Source: Lepidodermella squamata (lineage: Eukaryota > Gastrotricha). From it: a stretch of 64,000 nt of DNA. How positions within the stretch are numbered: the stretch's first letter is position 1; the number at the start of each line of letters is the position of its first letter. Below the pieces are notes generated by a model. It had not been told where the DNA came from and made no database searches. It worked only from the letters and a program-made list of their open reading frames with translations. The position numbers were made by a program, and so were the translations under genes. The stretch spans positions 3,224,001 through 3,288,000 of the forward strand of contig JBLDXI010000001.1 of NCBI GenBank assembly GCA_047495785.1, read 5' to 3'. Of this stretch, positions 21,683-34,200 are shown piece after piece.

Positions 21683-24600
21683 ATGTACACCGCGATATCA
21701 TCTACAATTATCTACATTTTCTTCCTAGTCAAAGGTCAGATTTCCCACACATTTTTTCACACTGATTCGATCGATTTTTTTTAAATACAGAAATTCATGC
21801 GACCGATGGCAGAAAGTGTGGAGTTTTTACTGGGTCAAAAGGTCGCGATCCGTATGGCTACCCTGTCAGCTCAGCGGCTGAAGTGCCGTGGCAGTTGACT
21901 TTCGAGTACGAAGGCCGATTATGCAGCGGTGCTCTGGTAGCTCCGCAGTGGTTCCTAACAACGGCTCATTGCATCGATTTCATACGCGAAGTGTTTGTCA
22001 GCGACCCGTCCGAAGAACGGGAGATGCCACCAGCAATTATGGGTCGTTCCGTTCGAGCGGCAACGATCGAAGAGGAGGATGGTATTCGTATAGAGGTGAA
22101 AAAATAAGATGCCTCATTTTGCTTAAAATATGAAAAATCAGTCAAATCGGGTGACTTCGGTCTATCAATAATCCTAAATTGACAATGTTAATGAGGGGAT
22201 GGGTGCTAGATAGCTGTTATATAGGCATTTTACATTTTTGGCAGATTTTCGGTCACTGCTGAAGCCACTCTTTGATATCGCCGAACAAGAATTTAACCGG
22301 GGTTATTTGGAAATATTTTTGAACTAACCAAATACCCTCAAAATATGTTCATTATGTCGATATGAAAATATCTAAAATAACCCGAAAATTTCCGAGTCCT
22401 TAATTTTTTCCAATATTATAGGGATTTATTTAGATATTTTCATAACGAAATACTGAACATATTTTGAGGGTATTTGGTTAATTAAAAAAATACGGTGCCA
22501 AATAACCCGGTTGAATTTTGAATCCAAGTTCAGGTCTCATCCTACAGGCAGTCCCCTTTCGACTTTTTATCCAAATTAGGACCAAATTATCCGAATTCAC
22601 CTCAATTTACGGCGTTTTTGTCATTTCGATTCCAATCCACTATTCCAATATTAGGCTGGAAATTTCTATGTTCATTTTATTGTCCTTAAATTTAGGTCGA
22701 AAATTATTTCATTCATCCGCAATATAACTCAGAAACCCGTGACTTCAACTTCGCCCTCGGCTATCTTCGCCAGGCGCCGGATGAAACGAGCAAAGTAATG
22801 CCCATATGTCTATTGGATACGTGTAAACAAGAGCGCGAATTGCCAGCTGTTTGCGGCACAAGCGGGTGGGCTAGCTTAACCGGCGGAACAGCCATTCTCT
22901 ACCGCAGTGTTGTCCCTCTGTGGGATTCTAATGACTGTATTTATGAAATTGAAGAATCTTCCGGGCACAAGTTCACAAAAACCGACAGAATGACTTGCGC
23001 GGGTGTATCGAGTGAAATATCGATGGGTCGCTATGGAAACTGTGTGGTAAGAACGAGATTTATACCATTTATTAAAATTTCCTAGCTTCATTTCACGCTA
23101 TAGGTGGATGACGGCGGCCCTCTTTCATGCCTTACCGGGAAAAATGGTTCAGTCTACTTACACGGCTTGGCGTCCTATCGAACCTCAGAGTAAATCCGCC
23201 TTTAATTAGGTTCATGTCTGGAATGTCCCATATTCATGTCTTCCTCTATACCTAGATGCCTAGAATCGTATGGAACTGTAGTTTACTCAAGACCATGCTC
23301 TGTTATGCATTGGGTTCGAGAAGTTACGAAAATCGTCGAACGAGTTTACAGCCAAGAGGAGTCAGAATCTCTAGTCGATAGCACCACTACAACGACTAGG
23401 CGGTAGGCTAAAATTTGTAATAAAGAAAAGCTCTAAAATATCATTTCACATTTAGTCCCACAACTGTTACAACGACACAGCCCACGGCGACCACCACGCA
23501 AGCGGCAACTATTCGGTATAAAATACTTTCTCTCTTTTAGTCCCGTGAATATGCATTTTTGCGATTGAAACAACTCTCCGATTACGAAACGTTCCTGCGG
23601 TCCTCAATTAATTCAAATTCAAATTCATTTATAAACGGACCTCAGCCTGTTACGAAATCTAGGTGTTAAACTTGGCTCCAGAATGAAGATCGTCATTTTT
23701 AACGCTTTTACTCATTTTAGGTCTCATTTTAGGTCATCGGCTTTTTGCGGGTAATTATTGGAAGTTAGGAGCCACTGTCAGCTTTTATTGACGGTAAAAG
23801 TTGTGACATAGGAATCGATAAACCAAGTTATTAGCCAAGGACTTCTACGGCCTAATTTTGTTTTTAATATTTAGAGACTCAGCAAATCTTGCGCACCACT
23901 AGAAATTGCCTTGAAAATGCCTAGCTGATTTCAGTTTAATGTTTTGATTTTTGGGCGAATTTATTGATGGTGCTGTTTCATTGATAATACAATGAAAATT
24001 AGTATGGACTTCTAAAATCGAAAACCCTATGCAAAATACCGTATTTGTTCCTATAGCAGCCCGGGCTACTAAAATTTCAACCTCGAAATTTTGAAAATTT
24101 TGAAAAATAATTTTTTTGAATCGTTAATTTTTCACGTTTTCGAACCGACTTGACCCCTCAACCCTCGGCTACTGTTGGAACAAATACAGTATATTTCCCG
24201 GGCAAAGCGAATCCAACTTTCGCTTGAACTTAACAAAATAACTGCCCAAATTATGGAAAAAGTACCGTTACGTCGGGGTTCCTGAGGTCACTCGATGATT
24301 TTGATTAAATTAGAAAATTGCGGATATTTGGTTCACTTTTGGCACTCCTCCAGAAAAAGCTTGAAAAATAGCTTTAGCTCGCCGTCTGAAAATTCGGCCA
24401 AGAGCCCAGTTAATGTAAAGGTTTTCAGCAATCATTTGAACAATTGTGATATTTTTCATGGCTTGACCGCAGAATTTCAGAGTTTTGAACATATTTTCCC
24501 ACATTGGACAACAATAGAAATAATAAAATTCGGAAAGGGTTGCAGCCTTGTAAGAATTTGTAAGAATTTGGAGAGATATCTAATTTCTAATTGGGCAATT

Positions 24601-26144
24601 TCTCGTGTTCGAACGTCGTTTTTAAAGGCCAAATTTCCAATCGAGCTTTCCAATGAAGCCTTTGAGTATTGCCTGACCTAGTCTTGTCATTTCCCAAACA
24701 ACATTGCGATTTTGGGGTCGCCGAGGGTCCAAACTGATACGACCAATTTCGATCGGCTTAAGCACATCTTCTCCATCTTTCAGAACTGCCACCCCTACAA
24801 CAACGACGACAACAAGTCCTAGAACTACGACGACAACATCTACGACAAGACCTACGACCAAGCCCACCACAACCACTACGACGACAACAAGGCCAACTAC
24901 GACGTAGGTTTTCGACTAGGAAATTGAATCCTGGATTTCAACTGGATTTTAGTCAAATTTATCCAAGAAATACGAAACTGTATGAAATTTCAGGACGACA
25001 ACGCGACCTACAACAACAACTACTACAACCACAACAAGGCCTGCAACAACAACCACTAGGACTACTACGACACCACCAAGACCTACGACATCGACAACAA
25101 CGACCCGAACGACGACTGCAAGACCAACGACTACCACGACAACTTTGCCAGTCATTCAACAACGGCCGAAACAAGACTTCGCGGAATTGGACATAGCTCG
25201 GCACAGGAGAGGCGTACCAACAGCATATCCATGGTAAATTTCAACACAAACTCATAACTTGACGCAATTTCATGTTAAACTCGAATATTTAGGTATGCCA
25301 GAATCATCGCTGTGGTATGTTTGATTCTACACTTAATTTCGAATATTTTGCTATTTTTGAATTTTTGTAGGTCGATTTCCAAGCGCTAGGACCCGGTCAG
25401 GTGTCATCCTGCGGCGGGGCTATTGTTAGCGATCGTTGGCTGTTGACATCCGCGAGCTGCGTCAGCAAACTGCCTTCGCAGACTATGGTCGCTAAGATGA
25501 ATTTTACCGATTCGGCGCAAACTCAGGGCGTTGTCAGGGTTAATGTCGGACGCGTCATCACACATCCTAGCTACGACCCTGACAATTTCGACTACGATTT
25601 CGCCATGCTTCAAATTCAGGGTACCTATTCTAAATACCTACGTTTAATTTTAAAAATTCCAATTTTTTGTATGACAGAATCTGTTGAGCTGAATTCGCCG
25701 AATCTTCACGCGGCTAATATTTTGTCAAGTTGCGATCTATTACCAGATGGCACATCATGCAGTACAATGGGCTGGGGCATGGCGAACTACGAAGACCCAA
25801 TTCGCCGAAGCGCTTATGCCCACAAGCTGGTGATGGTCGACTCGGACGCAGCTTGTCGCAACTCGTTTTTCAACCCGACAAAGTACACGCCTAGAAAATT
25901 TTGCGCTATTGGCGTGAATAATGGCTCGCATACAACAGCGCCGAATGAGTGTCAAATCAGCTATGGCGCGGCGATTTCATGCGTTGTTACAGAATCAGTG
26001 TGGCAGGGCAGTAGAGTGGCGCTATTTGGCCTCGCTTCGTCTTTCCCGCGCGGCTGTGGCGACCCTGATAGCAGTTATATGGTTGCATTTTCAACGCCTT
26101 GTTTGGTTAGGGCTTGGATTGAGAGCATTATTGCTTATGAATAA
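21683..26144 (+). CDS. Secreted tandem serine-protease homologue with Thr-rich linker
   Basis: Eleven exons: 21683-21734, 21791-22095, 22696-23046, 23104-23189, 23256-23402, 23456-23515, 24784-24903, 24994-25233, 25293-25314, 25371-25620, 25678-26144; 699 residues with consistent phases. Residues 1-20 look like a signal peptide (IIYIFFLV core). Domain 1 (about 40-300) is chymotrypsin-like: TTAHC keeps the catalytic His, but the Asp motif is DFNFAL (Asn at the expected Asp) and the Ser motif is VDDGGP (Asp for Ser). A 120-residue Thr/Arg/Pro linker follows, ending at a basic RHRRGVP site. Domain 2 (about 455-699): LLTSASC (His lost), DYDFAML (Asp kept), QISYGAA (Ser lost). Both domains should be proteolytically dead; such homologues act as binding or regulatory partners in invertebrate immunity and clotting. 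That role is inferred. Confidence 0.8.
22291..22516. repeat. Inverted-repeat element (MITE-like) in intron 2 of the protease-homologue gene
   Basis: Left arm 22291-22380 and right arm 22424-22516 are imperfect reverse complements. Both carry AACCGGG(G)TTATTTGG near the outer end and AACCAAATACCCTCAAAATA further in. The spacer is about 43 bp. No coding capacity. Confidence 0.75.
24035..24192. repeat. Small inverted-repeat element in intron 6 of the protease-homologue gene
   Basis: ATACCGTATTTGTTCC at 24035 is mirrored by GGAACAAATACAGTAT at 24177-24192, with imperfect pairing extending into CAGCCCGGG versus CCTCGGCTAC. The central 95 bp is AT-rich. It resembles a short MITE; no coding capacity. 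Confidence 0.6.
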
Positions 26145-26786
26145 AAATGAGTGTCGAGAGAACAATAAACACATTTTTAACTTGACATTTCCATGATTAT
26201 CCGATGGGGAAAAAGAGCAGAAACAGGGAATTCTCGAGAAATCAAAGAAATATTCAATGAAGTTTAATATTCCTGATAAAATAGATTTGGGAGTAAAATG
26301 TACGTAGATTGGTAGTAGAAATGCTTTCTATGCTGAGTTCCTAGAACGATGATATCGCAGAAATCACTGATTTGTACAATCGATACGCGGAATCGATATC
26401 AGCTCTGCAAGCCTAAACATAACTCGTAAACAGACCGCTCATAGCGCAAAAAACGCGTAAATTGATACTATGGCATGCATGATAACAAAAACTGAGATTC
26501 TAGAGAATAAGTGAAGCTCGAAAAGCGAAATTGAATGCTAGAGCCCTGAAGTTACGTTATGAACCTTGAGAATTTTTCTTAGAAATAACACAATTATATG
26601 TTGATATCCAATTAGCTTGGTGCTGTACTAAATTTCGAATAATTTATTCTATCCATAATTAATTAGAGTATTATGATAATATTCGAAAATTTCGAGAGCG
26701 CAGGAATTTCGAATTTCCCCAAAAATTGCGCGTGATTCCAAAATGTTACGAAATTATTCGAAGCTTTGCCCGAATACGAGAAATCG
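26145..26786. other. Intergenic 3' of the protease-homologue gene
   Basis: An AATAAA signal lies at 26162 shortly after the stop codon. The rest is AT-rich with no recognised gene or repeat. Confidence 0.4.
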
Positions 26787-27330
26787 TTAAACAAATAAAA
26801 AGGTCATACCTTCCCAACAATAATCGTCCTGACAAGCCCGCGGATCACTCCCACTTAGCCATTTGGTACCAGGCGGCCAATTTACAGCCATCATCTCGCA
26901 AATAGCCACTAAATCGTCTGACATAGACTGGTCGAAACTCATTCTTTCAAGCAGCGTCTCCAAAACATCGGGATAGACGAATGCGGGTACAAAATGCCGC
27001 CTTTTCTCGAAAATCAGACGGAACAATTCCCGTTCTTACGATAAGCCGCCAAAGTCACTGCGACGAAGTCGAAAATAGAGAATTTGTCGTCGATTTCTGA
27101 CGATTTATACATACTTCAGCAATTCGCTATTTCAGGGAATATGTCGACGTTGAATCGAGTTAAAAAGTCGAGTTTGACGAATACGGTCGCTTCGTAGGGT
27201 CCTGTTTGTGACAACAAATTCATAAAATCCGGGCGCTTGACCCGCTGACACGCTATCAGCTATATATCCGGCAGTTTTCGCTGAACGAGAGGAACTAACG
27301 ACCGAGCAGCTTCATTCAAAGCCGTTTCAA
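26787..27330 (-). pseudogene. Decayed coding fragments, possibly ankyrin/SOCS family
   Basis: Minus-strand frame 27026-26787 reads FRLIFEKRRHFVPAFVYPDV, LETLLERMSFDQ and DYCWEG and then meets a GTATGA donor in phase 1, the phase of the large family B intron. Upstream fragments in other frames read DDKFSIFDFVAVTLAAYRKNG (about 27090), LDFLTRFNVDIFPEIANC (about 27160) and TALNEAARSLVPLVQRKLPD (about 27310), separated by stops. The fragments recall ankyrin-type helices, but the family is not proven. No intact gene can be built. Confidence 0.4.
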
Positions 27331-28096
27331 TTCAGCAAAATTAGCATATCCAAAAGCCTCAAAATCAGCCATTCAAACGTTGAATTCGAGAATTGATCGG
27401 CTAAGAAAATTTCATCAGTGAAAAAATAATCTAAAAGCGAAGAAAATTAGAACATAAATCCAACGCACTCTGGAATATAACGTCCACTCTTTTCGTCTGA
27501 GTAAATTCAAGATATCATGTAAATCCTAATTAGCCATTAAACTTGTCATCGGCAGTGAAAAATTCGGATAATTTCGCTCAAAAACTAGGAGAAAAAAGGA
27601 AAGTCGCAGAAAAGTTTCTCAGGTTTTCATCGATGATTTCAAAGTTTTCCCGTTCACAGATTTAATATTTGACTGAAATTGAAATAATCTAAACCGCAGT
27701 GGTATGACCAGATCTGATAAGCGCCTCTTTCAGCTTTTCCGACTACATAACAACTCAGCGTCAGACATCAAAATTCTCCACTAACTCTGTTCGATTTTCG
27801 CAAACATGGCAACACTAGCTCCTTGTCGTTCATTTCCACTCAAATTAGAGTAGTAAACCCGACTATAAGTTCGGACCTATTGAGAATGAAAAATATATTA
27901 GTTTGCCAAAATAAAATCCAATTTCATGGGAAGATTTTTATTGCAAATATCAGTCTCAAAAAATGTTTTTTCAATGATTCTTTAATATAACAGCTATACA
28001 ATTGCAAATTGAGATAAATATATTCGGACTAATTCACAGTGGCGTTATCATGTCATTTTTTCGGAAATGAAAATCAGCGATTAAAAGCAACGTTTT
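27331..28096. other. Intergenic 3' of PHAX
   Basis: AT-rich sequence without recognised coding potential or repeats. Confidence 0.4.
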
Positions 28097-29988
28097 TCAC
28101 TCCGCAGTGATCACAGCATTGTTGTCAGCAGTACCAGCCGTAGTTTCGATGTCCATCTCCAGCGATTCTAGCGAACCGATCGAATTCGTAGCCGTTTCAG
28201 GCCGCGAAGACCCGCTGGCTCGCTTCTTCTTCTTAGACCCATGTTTCCGAATCTTTTTCTTCTTCGCATCGGCATTGGTGCCGAAAATTTGCGTCCGCAA
28301 CTCAGGGCCAATGTCAGCACTCGTTTTGATGAGGTAGAAAAACACGCCACCAGGCGTTTTGCGGCGGCTACCGTCCTGAAATTGACCACACAAGACGATT
28401 AAAAATGCGTGTAATACTTGGTTCCGTATAAACGATAGTCTTTAGTCGCCATTAATGGGATTAAGTATAGTCCCTCAAGTCATATTCGGCTCTGAATTCG
28501 ATTCCAATGATAAAAGATGAAAATAGTATGGTGCGATGGTTCAATTTTTAGGTTTCCCTCAACTTCTCAATTCTCAACTAAATCAATTAATTGAATCCAT
28601 TAAATCGGGCTGTAACTCATATCAAGTCTCCTCGAATTTAATATAATTTACTGTAAATTTGCGATTAAAATATCAAGGATGAAGGAGAGAAACAAAGGCT
28701 TCAAAAACTCTCAATATTGAGATAATTGTTGTATTAAAAGATGATCAAATTAGGGCCGGATAAACCTTCTGCCCTGGGCAGAATCCGATTAGCGACCCCA
28801 TTTTCCTATTATTCCGCAAAAGCTCGATTTTTTTTACACCTAAAACTGATTATTTTGAGCGTTTCAGGAAAAAAATAGAACGGTCAAATGATCACACTAT
28901 GAACGGTATGTATTCATTAACATTTCCAAGTATTCTGGCAGGAAATCCTAGAAATTTTTAGACGCGGCCCCTGGGCAACAGCCCTATGCGTTAATCCGGC
29001 CTTGAATTAAATATATTAAATATAAAATATATAAACTCACCATGATAGTGATTCCGCCATTTTTCTCCTTGACGACTGTCTTCTTGAAGAAATCAACGCA
29101 TCGCTGCGTTCCAAGAACTTCAACCGCATTTCTCAGCGTTTCAACGCCCTGCTCCTCGCCCAAAGCTCGAGACAACGCCGTAACCAGTTCGTCAGCCGAC
29201 AGCGTTTCATCCACCTCAATCCGTTCATCAATAGCCAGCCTCGAAATCGCAGACGGCCGTTTTCTGCTATTACTACTCGCCTGGTGTTGATTCGGCCTGG
29301 TATTAGGGTGAGGTGCAGCTGGTTGGCGTTTCACTACTTGATTGCCTAACCGAGCAACGGCCGACTTTTTCCTAGGCTCAGCTTCCTGAACTTTAGGCTT
29401 CGCAATTTGTTCATTCCGACCGCGTTCAACTGCCTTAACCAACGCGTTGAAGTCGATTGAACCACCACCTGTTGCACTGGGCGGTCGAAACAGCGAAACA
29501 GGAGCGGCTTGAGCTTCGTTTTCAGCGTCAAAATCGCGGTAATTGAGCAGTTTCGCCGGAATTTGACCTGGTTTATCTTCAACTTTCGCCTCCTTATTTT
29601 TCCCCTTCTTCTTTCTCCGACTTCTTGTCTGCGGTTGCTTTTGTTCGGCTAAATCGCCGTAAGCTGTGAATTGAATAGGTTTTTGGTTCAATTGCCCCAG
29701 GCCAGATGATAATACTTGTTCCGTAACAACATCGGACCAAATTGTTTTCCGTTTAGGTCGCGATTTCGGCTTCACTTCGCCTTCTTCCGCCTCGGATTGA
29801 GACGAATCAGCCCCAACAACTTCGCCGTCTTCCATTAAACCATCGCCTTGATTTGATTCAATGTCTAACACATCGTGATCTGAACAGCCCAAACTCAGCG
29901 ATTCGTATGAATCATCAGAATCTGATGAATCATCATCACTCGACTCGATAATTTCATTTTTCGTCTCACGAAACGTACCATTTTCCAT
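28097..29988 (-). CDS. PHAX: PHAX, phosphorylated adaptor for U snRNA export
   Basis: Two exons, 29988-29041 and 28375-28097, join in phase 0 for 408 residues. PHAX bridges capped snRNA or snoRNA to the export receptor CRM1 in the nucleus. Sequence support: an acidic Ser-rich N-terminus (SSDDDSSDSDD), a basic stretch KPKSRPKRK before IWSDVV (equivalent to the conserved Trp motif), basic RSRRKKKGK tracts, and the C-terminal RNA-binding domain with ALGEEQGVETLRNAVEVLG, FFKKT and NGGI. The splice joins ATM to DGSRRKTPGGVFFYLIK, the signature of the domain's end. The C-terminus is Lys-rich then acidic. The 665-nt intron has no recognisable gene. Length is close to vertebrate PHAX. Confidence 0.92.
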
Positions 29989-31222
29989 ATTATTCGAAGA
30001 AAATATATTTCTAAATGAAAAATTTATTCAGAATTAGTTTTTTATTGAAAAAATCATTATATTATTATACGCATTTTATCAGTATTTTTTGTTCAACTCG
30101 TGTGCATTGAATTTATAGATCATTTTCTCTCATCTCCGACGTCAAAAATAAACTGAACAATAATAGACTAACAATAAGACGCAACAAATTAGCTAAGTTA
30201 TAATTAGGTCCGAATATTGTACGCATTCTTTGGCTCGCCATTTACGACCTGTTACGAATAGGAAGAAAGATGAAGCTACAGTCTTAACAAAAAGCACGAT
30301 TTTCAGTAAATTTCGAACTTAATCCTTGTGCGGAAATTTTCAAAGTGAAAAAATCGTGTTGAGGGGAGCTGCAAAAGCACCAGAAAAATTGCCCTAAAAT
30401 TCAACTGAAAATTGCTAAATAATTGCAAAATAATCAGCAGAGAGAAAAATAAGCGCTGATTAGACAATATCCATGAGGCAAGATAGCAGATTACGTGACT
30501 GCTTGAAACAAAACAACATTTCAGAAGAGAATAATAGCTGGCAAGTCACTACGACAACATATATTTTGCTATGGAGAACTTGTGCGAATTGTTATTATCA
30601 TCAAGCAAGTAAGATCAATAGTCAGCCCATCAACAATCAATTTTGACATTCATATGTAATTATATCACAACCAATTTTTCCAATTTTAGCGCTCATTACA
30701 ATATTAAATGTGCACAAGAAAGGTGGGAAATTGCACAATAAACAACGAATGGTTCGATTTCAAAGGCAGTTTAGCTGCAGGAAATTGATTTCCGATTCAA
30801 GATTAGCTAGAATTATTATCACATTTTACACTCAATACGATACTTTTCGACTGAAAAAAATAATAAAGCAATTGCGAGTGCCCCAGTTTTTTCACGAAAT
30901 TTGACTGATTTAAGTTTACGTGGAATGAAATTGCAAGTTTTTTCAGTGAGATCTACGCCTAATTTTGAATGGAGAAACAATCACAACGACATTTAGGGTC
31001 AAGTTACACTGAATATATATATATTGTAGCTAAATGTGTGAGAAATCATAATACTGAGCAGAAATTTCCTTCATCCTTCTTTCCTCGTCGTGAAGCACAC
31101 AGAAAAATTACGCTTTTCAAATGCAAGAGATATCCTCAAGGTGAGAAAAAACATAGAGAGAGAATACGATTGACGACATGACACCGGCAATTTATTTAGC
31201 GCGAAGTTCATTTGTTTGCTTC
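29989..31222. other. Intergenic between PHAX and the FERM gene
   Basis: About 1.2 kb of AT-rich DNA holding the PHAX promoter side and the 3' flank of the FERM gene. Short plus-strand open frames occur at 30710-31181 but are low-complexity and resemble nothing known. Confidence 0.45.
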
Positions 31223-34200
31223 CTAACGCCCGAATAGCTGTTGAAGACGCGGCACAACAGCGAGTCTTATCGGCTCGTAGTAGATGTGGCGCAGATGAGC
31301 GACGAATGGCGGCAGTTGTTTCAGCTGGGCCAGCGGCATTTCGAACGTTGCCACGATTAGGAATAGCAAGAATAACAGGCCGGCAATGACTCGGGCGATC
31401 GAGCCGCTCGTCGATCTACGCTGCTGTTGCTTTTTCAGAGCTGAAACAAAAAATAACGAATTAACCATTAACTTTGCTACTCTTGCTCGTGAAAATGTCT
31501 GATTTATTGAGCGGTATTTTGCTTTAATCTCTACCTAGTAAGGCTTAACAATACCTGATTTTGATAATTCTAATTTTTTGTTCTATATTCGGCCGAGCTC
31601 TGAAATCGCGCTTCCGTTCTCAGAGAGATTGGAACTTGATTTCTAACAGCCGCAACTTTCGGAAATTGTCCCTTTGTCACCCGATCTAGCCGTCTTGTAA
31701 ACGCTGGACAGTTTTCTCTCCCCGTAACTTCGGAGTGTCCCAGCCTATTATTACTATTAGAAATAACTTATAATGGTATCATGTATTTTTTCGGAAATGG
31801 AGGTTGGCTAACAATAACGCAGCCATCTCATGAAGCCAGCCCGGAAACGCCAAGTTAGCGTAGCTCTATTTCATTCAATCGGCCGGATATCTCCAAATAA
31901 ACTAAATATAAGGTAGTCATAAACCACGGCCAATAAAGAAGCAATCCGTAGCTCAATCTACGCGAAGATCACGGTAGCCTAATTCTGGGTATTCGAGCTT
32001 GTTTCAGTCTTGCTCGCTGTCATTAAAACTGATACCTATCAGCTACATTTTGACCAATTCGAAAATTTAACAGATGCCGTTTCTTTGAAAAAGTATGCCT
32101 TTGCATCATTCATGAAAATTTCGAAGCAATTAACTCAAGGCTATTCACCCTTGACTCCACACGCGTGGGTTAGGGTTAGAGTATGCCTGTCCAATCGTCA
32201 GCAGGAAAACTACTCTTTGTAGTACACTGGCATTATTAACCATTGAAAGCTACGAAATTTGCGCGTTTCATCTATCGGAAACAGTTAGGATCTCGGCAAG
32301 TGGCAAGTATGGTGTCTAGCGACGGTCAGCCATATTACAACATCGTCGATATACGGCTATCGCTGGCTTTTGTACCTCTATCAAATCTATTTTATCGTTA
32401 GCTCGAAGTAAGTTGTGGTCGACCGGCGAATTGCCCATCTTTCCGTGATTTCCATCTTATCGAGTTTCCCAAGACCACCTCGAACTCCTATTTAACAAAA
32501 TTAGAAGACGGAGTGGGTGGAACAATAACCCCAATATTCGCGAGTTTGAATTTGCTATTCAAGCCATTGTCATCAACAGCAGCCTTGACCCTCAGGGCGT
32601 GGCAACATCACCGAATTTTCTCCTCAACTGAATGAAATTGTCGATAAAACCCCCTGGAAAAGTCCTGCTTGATACGTGCTTCAACTCATAAGAAATCAGA
32701 GAAACTTGCGCGACAATTTCAAGTTTGGTAGATAGCAAAGTATAGCCCACTGCTATCACGTAATTATTTAACGCTACTGGGTAATTGAAAGTTTCGATAA
32801 ATCTAAAATCAAGGATTCCTAACTGAGAATACGGTGGCAGAGGAAATTTCTTTACAAATTAAGGAGAGATAATAAACTGCCCGCAATTCTGAATGATTCT
32901 CTGATATATATCATATTTTCTCCGAAATTGGCACTCGTTTAGCGTTAATAAGCATCCTTCGCGAGGAAGTTAAACATGACTGGGCTATGAACTGATTTCC
33001 GAAACCCTTCCGGCGTACACCGTATTTCTCGAAAATATACATCGGAGTATATTTGTGAATGAACCAAAAATTTTATAGGGAAAATTAACCGAAAAGAATC
33101 GACTGTAACATTCAAAATAATCCTTTCCCAGCACTTCGCCCTTCATGCCCCGATTGATTTTTTTTAAATAAAATGGAGTAGAATTTCGAGGTGCGGTATA
33201 TTTATGATCAAACGGTAAGTTTTGTAGGGTTGTATTCGGGGTGTGGGATATTTTCGAGGTGCGGTATATTTTCGAGAAATACGGTATCAAACAAAGCCTC
33301 TCCTGTTAAAACGCTACTTTGATACTTCTAGCTTCGAACTTGATTTCTAATTCAAGAAACCTTACAGAATTCAGCGCCTAATAATAGCTATTTCAGCTTA
33401 CCTTCGACCGGAACCGGGTTAGCAGCTCGGTGGTAGCACTGTTTTGGCGGCTCAAGAGTCGCCGCCGCAACATTAGGCAGCACTTGCGGCTTGCTTTCCA
33501 CGAGCAGTTCGTCCTCAGCCTCATCCTCCTTAATCGAGTAAGTTCGCGACACATCCCCAGCCTGTTGCTGCTCAATCGTCTCATCACTCGCCGAAGACCC
33601 AACAATCGTCTCATAATCGCGTTCCGCTTCATTGAAATTCGACGTGAGCGTGACAGCAGATTGCAAATGAGGCTGATTGGCTTCACCCTCGCTCAGCAGC
33701 GAATCGTCAGCTAACGAGCCCATAGCATCACCCGGGTTTTGATGCTGCTGTTGCTGCTGCTGATCAGTGATCGTACCGAGCTCAGGGCTCGCCGGGGGCG
33801 TGTTGAAATTGCTGAATTCAGCAGGCTGCTGTTGAACAGCCGACTCGGTGTGTTTCGCCTGCAGCGGCGTCTCCATCAGGGTGTTGTCTGACCCGGGTGA
33901 TGCGCCTAGGGTGGTGTGGCTCTGGCGCGCGGAGGGCGACGGCGAGGGTGTCAGCAGTGAGTTCATCTGTGCCGGCGTGTTGTGCGACTTGCCGACGCGC
34001 GGCAGCGTGTTCGAAGCGTAGGTGAAACGCTGGAACGGCGAGTCACGTTCAATGTCATCTTTTATAACCTCTCGCTGTACACGGCCACTGAAAAAGTGCA
34101 GGTAGATATTAAAATTTTTGTGAGCGAATCAAGAAAATTAGCACAATTGTTCGAACAGCATGAATTTCTTCATTACCTGCATAATTTTAGCGAACCAACA

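Noticed and set aside
24949-25155. Long Val-rich open frame antisense to the Thr-rich linker
   Set aside because: It is the reverse reading of ACN repeats; the forward frame is continuous with both flanking domains through matched splice phases.
33393-33714. Arg/Leu-rich open frames overlapping the FERM protein linker
   Set aside because: They are alternative readings of the same Gln/Ser-rich exon and have no conserved features.
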